Assembly: GCA_007122045.1 (NCBI GenBank)
Contig: SKJM01000352.1
Location: 1 to 8,899 of the forward strand
Origin: Planctomycetales bacterium
GTDB lineage: Bacteria > Planctomycetota > Planctomycetia > Pirellulales > Thermoguttaceae
Reading direction: 5' to 3'
DNA: 8,899 nucleotides
The translations under genes were made by a program, and so were the position numbers. Every line of letters begins with the position of its first letter. The stretch's first letter is position 1. Below are positions 1-6,232 of this stretch, piece by piece. The notes under the pieces are model-generated. The model was not told where the DNA came from. It ran no database searches and saw only the letters and a list, made by a program, of their open reading frames with translations.

Positions 1-642
1 AGGGAAGGCCGATATGCTCATAAACCTCTGCTTCCGTTCGCCCGGCGATGCGATCATCGCCGCGAAAGACGCCGTATTCGTTGATTTTAAGCTTCCGTTG
101 AATGCCCAGTTTGCGTACGGCGATATTGTGGGCCTTCGCGCCGGTGAAGTAGTGCAACGCCGCCCCGTAGGACACCTCGGCCACGACCCGGAGGTCCACC
201 TGCAAGTCGGAGCGAAGCCCCACGGTCGAACGGGTTTTCCCTTTCGACACCACCTCGTCCACTTCGTCGTATGCAACGAAACGGTCCATGATCGGAGAAC
301 CGCGTTTGCAAGTGACCAGGATGTCCAGGTCGCCAACCGTTTCTTTGCGGCGGCGGTAACTGCCGGCGATGACCGCTTCCTTCACGCCGCGCACCTGCCG
401 GAGGTAGTCGAGCAAGGTCTCGGCGACATCCTCGACTTCGGTCCGTCGGAGCCGCTGGTCGCCCGGGCGGCGCTTCTCCAATTCGGCCAGGATCTTCTGT
501 TCGGTCTTTGCTCCGAACCCTTCCAGTCTGCGAAGATCGCCGCGGCGGGCGGCCGCCTCGAGGCGCCGGCGATTGTCGATTCCCAGTTCAGATCGGCCAA
601 CGTACTGAGTACGTGGGCGACGTCGGTATTGTGAATGGGCAT
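1..642 (-). pseudogene. polX: DNA polymerase X (PolX) N-terminal part, internally deleted and frameshifted, cut by left window edge
   Basis: PolX is a family X gap-filling polymerase that usually has HhH, polymerase and C-terminal PHP exonuclease domains and acts in base excision repair. The ATG at 642 has a good ribosome site (GAGG, 7 nt spacing) and begins MPIHNTDVAHVLSTLADL, a typical PolX N-terminus. After codon 18 homology jumps to another minus-strand frame: ELGIDNRRRLEAAAR, then GFGAKTEQKIL (an HhH), the polymerase motif AGSYRRRKETVGDLDILV with its two catalytic Asp, QVDLRVV with the third Asp, and HYFTGAKAHNIAVRKLGI, open to the window edge at the end of the polymerase domain. Against family members such as B. 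subtilis PolX, roughly 90 residues (most of the N-terminal HhH region) are missing at about 586-592, with a frame change. An alternative GTG at 655-653 is in the downstream frame, has a GGGA 7 nt upstream, and gives an open path, so a rearranged protein could be made. Otherwise it is a pseudogene. The PHP domain lies outside the window. Confidence 0.82.
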
Positions 643-668
643 TGTACGGCCTCACAGCTTGTTCCCGA

Positions 669-694
669 GAGGGCGTGAACCTAAATGCGCCCTC
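669..694 (-). terminator. Hairpin between the hpf-like gene and polX
   Basis: On the minus strand GAGGGCG and CGCCCTC form a perfect 7-bp stem around a 12-nt loop, 13 nt past the TGA of the upstream gene. No U-run follows, so it may be an attenuator or an RNA 3'-end stabiliser rather than an intrinsic terminator. It ends about 26 nt before the polX ATG. Confidence 0.45.
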
Positions 695-706
695 AAGCGA
701 TGGGCA

Positions 707-1441
707 TCATTCCCCCTCTGTGGACGTCTCTTGGTACGCACGCACGGCGTCGATGTTTTGACGTTCCGCCTCCGGGTCTTGCAGCAAGGCCTTCATGGAA
801 GGATCGATCAAGTGCTCCAGCCATTGCCCGAAACGTAGTTCGTCGGGCCAACGGTCGAAATGCTCAAAGGCGTTCAGAAACACCTCCTCGACCAGGTCGT
901 CCAGCGTGAAGGCGATTCCGAGCCGGTCCTCGAAATTCGGGTACCGTTCCACCCATCGGCCGGCTCGCTTCCGGACGCCTTCCTCATACACATACGTCGC
1001 CCGCCGGAACGCCGCATAGTCGCCCTCCGCCACCGAGGCGCGAAGCAGTGGCGCATCGGGTTCGGCTGCGGGGACCACTTCCTGCAGCGTGCCTTCTTCC
1101 GCCTTCACCCGCTCCGGCTTGGCCGAGAGATTCTCCTTGTAGGCCTTCAACTTGCCAACCAGCTTTCGCACACAGCGTGTGAAGGCCGATACCGGGTTCT
1201 TATCTCGTTCGCCGGTAAACAAGGTGCGCTTCGGCAACACAAGGCTGACGCGCACGTGGTAATCGTTGGGGATCGCGTGATGGTTTACGGTGATGTACAG
1301 GTCGGAGACCGGAAAGGTGCTAACCGGCTGCCGCAACGGGGCCAAGGCGTTTTCCATCTTTTCCAGTGCGGCCTGCGACAAGCTGCAATGCTTCGTATCC
1401 AATTCGATTCGAAGGTTGTAACTCTGGTCGGCGAATCGCAT
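707..1441 (-). CDS. HPF/RaiA-like ribosome-associated protein with C-terminal sigma-70 region-2-like domain
   Basis: This 244-residue protein has two parts. Residues 1-105 fit the HPF/RaiA (S30AE) fold, which docks in the 30S decoding channel and idles ribosomes. A strand and an amphipathic helix (residues 20-37) precede strands DLYITVNHH, DYHVRVSLVLP and RTLFTGER, and a basic second helix (VSAFTRCVRKLVGKLKAYKE, 84-103) follows. A charged linker (106-130) leads to residues 131-222, which resemble sigma-70 region 2: FRRATYVYEEGVRKRAGRW, then DDLVEEVFLNAFEHFDRW and RFGQWLEHL, matching the ECF pattern DLVQExFLxAF...FxxWL. No region 4 or helix-turn-helix follows, and the usual long-HPF dimerisation domain is absent. 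Two adjacent ATGs exist (1444 and 1441); GGGGGA lies 7 nt before 1441 and 4 nt before 1444, so I chose 1441. An in-frame ATG at 1492 adds a 17-residue extension without a clear ribosome site. It is the first gene of a minus-strand pair with polX 64 bp downstream. HPF-like assignment is fairly firm; the sigma-like part is inference. Confidence 0.75.
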   Translation of the reverse strand: MRFADQSYNLRIELDTKHCSLSQAALEKMENALAPLRQPVSTFPVSDLYITVNHHAIPNDYHVRVSLVLPKRTLFTGERDKNPVSAFTRCVRKLVGKLKAYKENLSAKPERVKAEEGTLQEVVPAAEPDAPLLRASVAEGDYAAFRRATYVYEEGVRKRAGRWVERYPNFEDRLGIAFTLDDLVEEVFLNAFEHFDRWPDELRFGQWLEHLIDPSMKALLQDPEAERQNIDAVRAYQETSTEGE

Positions 1442-1566
1442 CATAAATCCCCCATCTATTGGCACGAGTAAACAACGGACGCGACTATCCAAGTGTGCAA
1501 ATGCAATGCCGCGAAGCGCTTGCCGGCCTGCGGAAAGATTTCGGGAACGGCACGCGAGTTGCAGCC

Positions 1567-1590
1567 GTACGACAGGCTTTCCAGCCTGTC
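1567..1590 (-). repeat. Palindromic repeat copy 1 (inverted)
   Basis: GTAC followed by GACAGGCTTTCCAGCCTGTC. The 8-bp arms match perfectly and the loop TTCC is the complement of the GGAA loop in the other copies, which fixes its opposite orientation. Confidence 0.9.
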
Positions 1591-1653
1591 GATATTCGCC
1601 GACTTACTTGGAAGCCTATCGAGGTCCCTGCGCGGTTGGACAGGGTCCTACCC

Positions 1654-1677
1654 GACAGGCTGGAAAGCCTGTCGTAC
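1654..1677 (+). repeat. Palindromic repeat copy 2, followed by a half-site
   Basis: GACAGGCTGGAAAGCCTGTC followed by GTAC. A half-site CCTGTCGTAC repeats its right end at 1680-1689, which suggests local duplication or slippage. Confidence 0.9.
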
Positions 1678-1696
1678 CGCCTGTCGTACCGCATCG

Positions 1697-1720
1697 GACA
1701 GGCTGGAAAGCCTGTCGTAC
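1697..1720 (+). repeat. Palindromic repeat copy 3
   Basis: Identical over 24 bases to the copy at 1654-1677 and in the same orientation. It ends 33 bases before the fpg start codon, so its hairpin would lie in or next to the fpg leader. Confidence 0.9.
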
Positions 1721-1753
1721 TAAGACTCGGTTGCGCTGTCGAAGGTGTGCCTG

Positions 1754-2542
1754 ATGCCGGAATTGCCCGACGTGGAACGGTTCAAGATGTACGTCGACGC
1801 CACCTCCTTGCACCAAACGGTGGCCCGGGTCGAGGTCCGCGATGCCGCTGTGCTGTCCGGGATCGCTCGCGAGGCGCTGCGATCGTCACTGGAGAACCGT
1901 GCATTCGAGGGCACTTCGCGTCATGGCAAATTCCTATTCCTCCATCCTGAGTTTCCGCCCCTCTTGGTGCTTCACTTCGGCATGACCGGTTACCTGGACT
2001 ATGCTCGTTGCGATCGCGAGCCGCCGAAACACACCCGGGTGGTGTTCGAGTTCGCCAAGGGGTATCGACTAGCCTACGTATGCCAGCGCAAACTCGGCAA
2101 CGTGGCTCTGGCGGACGACCGGAAAGCATTCATCGAGCAGCATCGACTCGGGCCGGACGCCCTCGACGAGCAGTTCGTCTTTGATGCATTTGCCGAGCGA
2201 CTTTCGGGCCGCCGGACGGGGATCAAATCGGCCCTGATGGACCAAGCCGTGATGGCGGGGGTGGGAAACATTTACGCCGACGAGGTGCTTTATCAGGCCG
2301 GTATCGCCCCCCAACGCCGGGTACCCGATCTGGACGAAGCGGCCCTGCGGAAGGTTTACCAGGCGATGCGGCGAGTGCTGAAGACGGCCATTCGGCACAA
2401 AGCCGAAGTTTCGCAGTTTCCCCGCACGTATCTGCTGCGGCGACGGGAGGCCGATGGCCGTTGCCCGGGATGCGATAACGAACTGAAGACCGCCAGGATC
2501 GGCGGCCGGGGGGCGTATTTCTGCCCACACTGCCAGCGGTAG
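1754..2542 (+). CDS. mutM: Formamidopyrimidine-DNA glycosylase family protein (Fpg/MutM-like)
   Basis: A bifunctional base-excision repair enzyme that removes oxidised purines such as 8-oxoguanine and cuts the abasic site. The 262-residue protein begins MPELPDVE, giving the catalytic Pro2 and Glu3. A conserved lysine lies in RHGKFLFL (K59), the void-filling Met in LHFGMTGYL (M77), the helix-two-turn-helix signature in MAGVGNIYADEVLY (168-180, N172), and a C-terminal zinc finger CPGC-X16-CPHC (Cys 237, 240, 257, 260) with its Arg at 252. Length is normal for the family. The start at 1754 is chosen for the conserved MPEL and the AAGG 8 nt upstream; an ATG three codons earlier is not conserved. 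Two deviations from E. coli MutM are visible: D6 instead of the usual Glu, and QRKLG (Leu114) where the capping-loop Phe of RRFG normally sits. It may therefore belong to a divergent Fpg/Nei subgroup with altered substrate preference. A strong hairpin follows the stop. Confidence 0.92.
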   Translation: MPELPDVERFKMYVDATSLHQTVARVEVRDAAVLSGIAREALRSSLENRAFEGTSRHGKFLFLHPEFPPLLVLHFGMTGYLDYARCDREPPKHTRVVFEFAKGYRLAYVCQRKLGNVALADDRKAFIEQHRLGPDALDEQFVFDAFAERLSGRRTGIKSALMDQAVMAGVGNIYADEVLYQAGIAPQRRVPDLDEAALRKVYQAMRRVLKTAIRHKAEVSQFPRTYLLRRREADGRCPGCDNELKTARIGGRGAYFCPHCQR

Positions 2543-2596
2543 CTTCGCACGCTGAAGCATGAACTCCAACGGCACGTGGTGCCTCTCCGGTTGAAA

Positions 2597-2632
2597 GCGG
2601 CAGATTGTCGCCTGTGGGCGACATTCTGTCGC
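2597..2632 (+). terminator. Long hairpin downstream of mutM
   Basis: GCGGCAGATTGTCGCC and GGCGACATTCTGTCGC form arms of 16 positions around a TGTG tetraloop, with one T-T mismatch and one G-T wobble. The inner six pairs GTCGCC/GGCGAC are perfect. It lies 54 nt after the mutM stop and about 145 nt before the next gene. No T-run follows, so it could be an RNA-stabilising 3' hairpin or a dispersed palindromic element. The rest of 2543-2777 shows nothing else I can support. Confidence 0.55.
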
Positions 2633-2777
2633 GGCTCTGCGTGCATTTCCCGTCGGTGACGTCGGTGGCGCCGATTGGAGCCCCTTTTGGTCCCGTGCGT
2701 CCTCGCAGTGGGCTAATGGCACCCGAATTGCACAGATGATTTTCAGTGTAGCGAAACCCAAACTGGCGGAGTCGTCA

Positions 2778-3623
2778 ATGCCCACAAAAATCATGGTTGC
2801 CGTTCACAACGCCAGTCCGGGTGCCGGGACCTTCGCGTTGGCTACCAACTGGGTCCAGCGGCTGGAAGGGCGCATCGTGGGGGTGGGAGTTGTCGACGAA
2901 TCGACCGGGGTGCCGGCTTCCGTGTTGGCCGGCGGCGCGGCCAGCAGGGGCAACATTGTGCCGCCCGACACCGAGGCGCTGCGTGCGAAGGCCTACAAAG
3001 GCGTGGCCCATGCCCTGCGCGAGTTGGAAGAGCACTGCCGGCAGGCGGGGATCTCGTACAGCCAAGTCGAGAAGGCGGATGGGGCGGAAGTGGAGATTGC
3101 TCTCGAGGCCCAGCGGTGCGATGTGGTGCTGCTAGGCAGGAAGGCCGACCCCGACATTGATTTTGGCGTTCCGGCACGGACGATCCTGACGGGAATCCTC
3201 CGACACTCCCCCCGTCCGGTCGTGGCTGTTCCGCACCACCTCCAAGAGGGTGAAGGCATCCTGGCCGCCTACGACGGCAGCCTCCAGGCCGCCCGGGCTC
3301 TCCAGGCCCTGGTGGCCAGCGGTTTGACGGGGCTCGGCCCGGTTACCGTCGTCGGCGTCGACAGCCGTTCGCGGGAAACCGCTGAGGAGCACGCCGGCCG
3401 AGCCGTCGATTACCTTGCTTTCCGCAACTTCCAGGTCGACAGCCACACCCTGGTGAGCGACAAGTCGGTCGAACAGGTCATCCTCGAGGAAGCCCGGGCC
3501 CGGGGCGTGGAATTGATCGTCATGGGGGCCTACGGCCGCTCGCGGCTGGCCGAGTTTTTCCTCGGGTCAACGACCACGAAAGTGATGGACGGGGCATCGG
3601 CCCCGGTATTCCTGTTTCACTAG
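2778..3623 (+). CDS. Universal stress protein, tandem UspA domains
   Basis: A cytoplasmic 281-residue protein with two Usp (Rossmann-like) domains. Domain 1 (residues 2-153) starts KIMVAVHNASPG, has a long insertion or helix region to about 93, and ends VVLLGRKADPD...SPRPVVAVPH. It lacks the canonical glycine ATP loop. Domain 2 (about 160-281) starts ILAAYDGSLQAARAL and carries an intact ATP-binding motif G-X2-G-X9-G-S in GAYGRSRLAEFFLGST (250-265), ending APVFLFH. By family knowledge such proteins bind ATP or AMP and support survival under stress; the exact role is unknown. The ATG at 2778 is preferred because GGAG lies 6 nt upstream and the frame then starts with the first Usp strand. An in-frame ATG at 2736 lacks a ribosome site. 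It precedes the CBS-protease gene by 130 bp with hairpins between them, so cotranscription is uncertain. Confidence 0.92.
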   Translation: MPTKIMVAVHNASPGAGTFALATNWVQRLEGRIVGVGVVDESTGVPASVLAGGAASRGNIVPPDTEALRAKAYKGVAHALRELEEHCRQAGISYSQVEKADGAEVEIALEAQRCDVVLLGRKADPDIDFGVPARTILTGILRHSPRPVVAVPHHLQEGEGILAAYDGSLQAARALQALVASGLTGLGPVTVVGVDSRSRETAEEHAGRAVDYLAFRNFQVDSHTLVSDKSVEQVILEEARARGVELIVMGAYGRSRLAEFFLGSTTTKVMDGASAPVFLFH

Positions 3624-3629
3624 CCCTGG

Positions 3630-3646
3630 CCTGCGCATCGCGCAGG
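3630..3646 (+). terminator. Hairpin after the universal stress protein gene
   Basis: CCTGCGC and GCGCAGG form a perfect 7-bp GC-rich stem with a 3-nt loop (ATC), beginning 6 nt after the stop codon. An AT-rich GATAATAA follows a few bases later, but there is no clean T-run. Confidence 0.5.
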
Positions 3647-3681
3647 GGCAGATAATAACATCCACGGGTTGCCGTAACGCG

Positions 3682-3701
3682 GGTTCCTCGAGTTGGGAAC
3701 C
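3682..3701 (+). other. Inverted repeats in the leader of the protease gene
   Basis: GGTTCC and GGAACC form a 6-bp stem with an 8-nt loop. A second smaller palindrome, GGGTTGC-A-GCAACCC, lies at 3718-3732. Both lie between the Usp stop and the protease ribosome site and may be leader structure or chance in GC-rich DNA. Confidence 0.3.
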
Positions 3702-3753
3702 TCCGTCCGCCGGCTCCGGGTTGCAGCAACCCATTTACGTATAGGAGACCATC

Positions 3754-4899
3754 ATGTTTGGTAAAGGACTTCGGCTGTTCAAGCTGTTCGGCTTTTCGGT
3801 GGAGGTCGACGCAAGTTGGCTGATCATCGCCGTGCTGGTTACCTGGTCGCTGGCGGTGGGCTTCTTTCCGGAGCTGTATCCCGACCTTCCCACCGCTACC
3901 TACTGGTGGATGGGGGGGATCGGGGCTCTCGGGTTGTTCGCCTCGATTGTGGTCCACGAATTCTCCCACTCGCTGGTCGCCCGGCGTCACGGGATCGAAA
4001 TGCGCGGCATCCGGCTGTTCATTTTCGGCGGCGTGGCCCAGATGGATGATGAGCCGGAGGACGCCATGGGCGAATTGTTGATGGCCATTGCCGGTCCTAT
4101 TGCCAGCATTGCCATCTCGCTGGCGGCCTTGGGCCTGTACGTGCTCGGCGAGCAATTCAATTGGGCCGTTCCGGTCATGGCCGTGCTGGTGTACCTGGCC
4201 GTGATCAACGCCGTGCTGGCCGCCTTCAACATGATTCCGGCCTTCCCGCTCGACGGCGGCCGGGTCCTGCGGGCGATCCTGTGGCAGATCAAAGGCAACT
4301 TGCAGTGGGCCACCCGCGTGGCCACCTACGCCGGCACGGCCTTCGCCATCTTCCTTATGATCATGGGCATCTTGAGCCTGTTCCAGGGCCAGATATTCGG
4401 TATATGGTGGATCCTGCTCGGCTTGTTCCTTCGTTGGGCCTCCGAGGGTTCCTATCAGCAAGTGCTCGTCCGTCGCGTGTTGGGCAAAGAGCCCGTCGAA
4501 AGCGTGATGCGAACCGAAGTGCACACCGTCCCGCCGTCCATTTCCATCGAGGACCTGGTAGAAGATCACATCTACCGCCACCACTTCAAGATGTTCCCGG
4601 TCGTCGAAAACGGAACCATTCTCGGCTGCGTGAGCACGCAGATGGTCAAGGACGTACCCCGCGAGGAGTGGGCCCGTCACACCGTCGGGGAGGTGATGGA
4701 GCCTTGCAGCGATGACAACAGTATCCCGCCGGACACCGACGCCCTCAAGGCGCTGAAGCGAATGACGCAGGATGGGAGGTCCCGCCTTCTCGTGGTGGAG
4801 GACGGCCGGCTCCGGGGTGTGATCAGCCTGAAAGACGTCAGCCGCCTGATCTCGCTGAAGCTCGAGTTGGAGGAACAAGCCGACAGCACCGGCGAGTGA
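3754..4899 (+). CDS. Site-2-protease family (M50) membrane zinc metalloprotease with C-terminal CBS pair
   Basis: An intramembrane protease of the S2P/SpoIVFB-Rip3-like M50 group; such enzymes cut membrane-bound regulators. The 381-residue protein has hydrophobic segments at about 20-38, 50-68, 107-132, 137-160 and 190-228. The zinc motif HEFSH is at 68-72 (His68, Glu69, His72), and the third ligand lies in NMIPAFPLDGGR (159-170, Asp167). Two CBS motifs follow: KEPVESVMRTEVHTVPPS to about 302, and VGEVMEPCSDDNSIPPD to about 370, which contains RLLVVEDGRLRGVISLKDV. CBS pairs bind adenine nucleotides, so activity may respond to energy state or nucleotide second messengers (inference). The start is set by GGAG 6 nt upstream of the ATG. 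All catalytic residues are present. Its substrate is unknown; the upstream Usp and the three exported-protein genes downstream are positional candidates for the same stress circuit. Confidence 0.94.
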   Translation: MFGKGLRLFKLFGFSVEVDASWLIIAVLVTWSLAVGFFPELYPDLPTATYWWMGGIGALGLFASIVVHEFSHSLVARRHGIEMRGIRLFIFGGVAQMDDEPEDAMGELLMAIAGPIASIAISLAALGLYVLGEQFNWAVPVMAVLVYLAVINAVLAAFNMIPAFPLDGGRVLRAILWQIKGNLQWATRVATYAGTAFAIFLMIMGILSLFQGQIFGIWWILLGLFLRWASEGSYQQVLVRRVLGKEPVESVMRTEVHTVPPSISIEDLVEDHIYRHHFKMFPVVENGTILGCVSTQMVKDVPREEWARHTVGEVMEPCSDDNSIPPDTDALKALKRMTQDGRSRLLVVEDGRLRGVISLKDVSRLISLKLELEEQADSTGE

Positions 4900-4942
4900 T
4901 CGCCGCCGGGGACAATCGGTATGCCGTTTGCTCAATAACCCA

Positions 4943-4983
4943 GGTGGATCATCCCTCCACGAGAAAACTGAAGGAGGTGGATC
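4943..4983 (+). promoter_or_regulatory. Candidate Shine-Dalgarno-sequestering leader of the proline-rich protein gene
   Basis: GGTGGATC occurs twice, at 4943-4950 and 4976-4983, the second copy overlapping the strong ribosome site AAGGAGGTGG. TCCAC at 4956-4960 can pair with GTGGA in either copy (4944-4948 or 4977-4981), and CTCC at 4955-4958 can also pair with GGAG of the ribosome site. The two pairings are mutually exclusive, the layout of a translational on/off switch. There is no known regulator, and the segments are short. Confidence 0.3.
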
Positions 4984-5412
4984 GTGACACGGCAAACCCC
5001 AAGGTGGGGATGGGATGTGTACCGGCTCGGAGCCGGGGTTGTGGCGGTGTTGGTGTTCGGTGCCTGCTCTTTCGCGTGGGCCGAGCAACCGGCCACTTTG
5101 GCACCTGACCCCCCGACGGCGCCGCGTCAGCCTGACGCGATGCCGCAGCCGCCTACCCCATCTCCCACACCCGAAAGACCACAACCGCCCAGCATGATGG
5201 GGCAACCGCCCGGATATTGGCGCAGTCCCGAGGCCGTGCGCCCGTGGCGGGACCCCTATCAGCCCGGCTTTTATCCACAGCAGGGCTACTATCGTTGGGA
5301 CTTTCAAGCGCCACCGACTCTCCGTCGTCCCCGTTATCGCGCCTTCTGGAACCGCTCGGGCGGGCTTCTCCGGCGCGGTTACCGGTGGTACGGAACGCCG
5401 TGGTGGCCTTAG
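4984..5412 (+). CDS. Exported proline-rich, aromatic-tailed small protein of unknown function
   Basis: I do not recognise a family. The start is GTG at 4984, with a near-perfect AAGGAGGT ribosome site 6 nt upstream. The 142-residue product has a signal peptide: basic start (R3, R7, R14), hydrophobic core LGAGVVAVLVFGACSFAWA (15-33) and a probable cleavage after Ala33 (AWA|EQ). The FGAC at 25-28 is only a weak lipobox. Residues 36-76 are a proline-rich, probably unstructured segment with repeated PPT, PQPP and PTP. Residues 78-142 are rich in Trp, Tyr, Arg and Pro (GYWRSPEAVRPW, QQGYYRWDF, RGYRWYGTPWWP), resembling a cell-surface-binding or structural tail. It begins 84 bp after the protease gene and ends 43 bp before another exported protein, so the three exported-protein genes probably form a unit. 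Expression and location are inferred. Confidence 0.8.
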   Translation: MTRQTPRWGWDVYRLGAGVVAVLVFGACSFAWAEQPATLAPDPPTAPRQPDAMPQPPTPSPTPERPQPPSMMGQPPGYWRSPEAVRPWRDPYQPGFYPQQGYYRWDFQAPPTLRRPRYRAFWNRSGGLLRRGYRWYGTPWWP

Positions 5413-5455
5413 CAAAGACGCCAAGTTTTTCAAGTACTTTATGGAGGAGTCAGTC

Positions 5456-6160
5456 ATGACTACGATACGAATGATCCGGTTTCCGGCATGGTTTCCGTGC
5501 GTCTTAGCATGTTTTGTGCTTGCCGGAGGCGCCGCGAGCGGGCAGGCACCGTTCGAAAACGACGAGCCGACTCGGATCATCGAGTTCCCCGAACGAAGAC
5601 CGATCGGCGATTTTCGCGCGACCACCCCGTTCGAGGGTCACGCCCGCGGGCTGAGCGAGATCATCCGCGCCCGGGCTGCTTACAACCTGACCGTGCCCGA
5701 AGTGTTACAGGGGCTCAGCGAGGCGGCTCGGGAGCAAATCCGCGCGCGCGAGGAGTGGACGCACACGTATTTCCAGTTGCGCGAGGCGAATCGCGAGTAC
5801 CGGGCGAAGGAGCAGCTTCCTCGTCCGACGGCCGAAGACATTGTGCGATATGCCCAAATGGGCCGGCCCGAACGGCTCAGCCCGGGCGAAGTCGACCCGG
5901 TCGAAGGTACGCTCGCATGGCCCGGCGTATTGCAGGACCCGGCGTTTGCCGAGGGGCGAGCGGAGTTGGAGCGTTTGTTCGCCGACTGGATTCATTACGG
6001 CACCCTCAGCCTGGAGAACCGGCGGCAAATCCGCAGTACGACCGACGTCATGTTGCGGCAGTTGCAGGATCATATCGACGAGTTGCCGCCGCCCGACTAC
6101 ATGACGGCCCGACGTTTCCTGGAAAGCCTGGCGTACGAAGCGTACCTGGCGGCCAGCTAA
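5456..6160 (+). CDS. Exported helical protein of unknown function
   Basis: I do not recognise an assigned function; it looks like a conserved planctomycete-type exported protein. The 234-residue product starts at the ATG at 5456, with GGAGGAG ending 6 nt upstream; an in-frame ATG at 5441 lies before this ribosome site and is not favoured. A signal peptide is visible: R5 and R8, hydrophobic core from F9 to A27, likely cleavage ASG|QA after residue 29. VLAC at 16-19 resembles a lipobox but sits inside the hydrophobic core, so signal peptidase I is likelier. The mature part is mostly alpha-helical and charged: LSEIIRARAAYNLTVPEVL, EAAREQIRAREEWTHTYF, then a C-terminal stretch of VMLRQLQDHIDELPPPDYMTARRF character ending LESLAYEAYLAAS. 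No catalytic motif or cysteine pair is seen after the signal peptide. It lies between the proline-rich and HEAT-repeat genes, so all three may act together outside the cytoplasm. Confidence 0.8.
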   Translation: MTTIRMIRFPAWFPCVLACFVLAGGAASGQAPFENDEPTRIIEFPERRPIGDFRATTPFEGHARGLSEIIRARAAYNLTVPEVLQGLSEAAREQIRAREEWTHTYFQLREANREYRAKEQLPRPTAEDIVRYAQMGRPERLSPGEVDPVEGTLAWPGVLQDPAFAEGRAELERLFADWIHYGTLSLENRRQIRSTTDVMLRQLQDHIDELPPPDYMTARRFLESLAYEAYLAAS

Positions 6161-6167
6161 GCTCGGG

Positions 6168-6187
6168 CGTTCCCGCGTCCTGGAACG
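6168..6187 (+). other. Intergenic hairpin before the HEAT-repeat gene
   Basis: CGTTCC and GGAACG form a 6-bp stem with an 8-nt loop, 7 nt after the preceding stop codon. No T-run is present. It may be a 3' stabiliser or processing site inside the exported-protein unit. Confidence 0.35.
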
Positions 6188-6232
6188 TGAGCGGTCCAAT
6201 GGTCATTTTCCATCATCCAAAGGGAGAAAGAG

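Larger units (their letters stand above)
1567..1720. repeat. Cluster of palindromic REP-like repeats in a divergent intergenic region
   Basis: The 312 bases between the divergent hpf-like and fpg genes hold three full copies and one half copy of a 24-base unit: a perfect inverted repeat GACAGGCT-GGAA-AGCCTGTC flanked on one side by GTAC. The first copy is inverted relative to the other two. Degenerate pieces are visible between them (TTGGAAGCC near 1609 and GGACAGGGTCCTAC near 1638). Each unit can fold into an 8-bp stem with a 4-nt loop. I associate this repeat with planctomycete intergenic DNA from general knowledge; copy number cannot be judged here. Short open frames through it are artefacts of the repeat. 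Apart from the ribosome site of the minus-strand gene I see no convincing element at 1442-1566, and no confident promoter. Confidence 0.88.

Noticed and set aside
14..634. 206-codon plus-strand open frame
   Set aside because: It is the complement of the PolX polymerase domain, whose motifs are unmistakable on the minus strand.
860..1471. 203-codon plus-strand open frame
   Set aside because: Antisense to the HPF-like gene, with no ribosome site or family resemblance.
1567..1720. CRISPR array
   Set aside because: Copies are palindromic, of mixed orientation, irregularly spaced and without uniform spacers; no cas gene is nearby.
1459..1950. Plus-strand open frame running through the repeat cluster into mutM
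   Set aside because: Its content comes from the palindromic repeats read as codons, and it overlaps mutM in another frame.
3520..5625. 701-codon open frame on the minus strand
   Set aside because: It lies opposite the clear M50 protease and Usp genes, has low-complexity His/Gln/Arg-rich content and no recognisable domain. It is a GC-rich antisense shadow.
5456..6160. Lipoprotein assignment for the helical exported protein from VLAC at residues 16-19
   Set aside because: Hydrophobic sequence continues for about 10 residues after the cysteine and ends in a good ASG|QA site, which fits signal peptidase I better.
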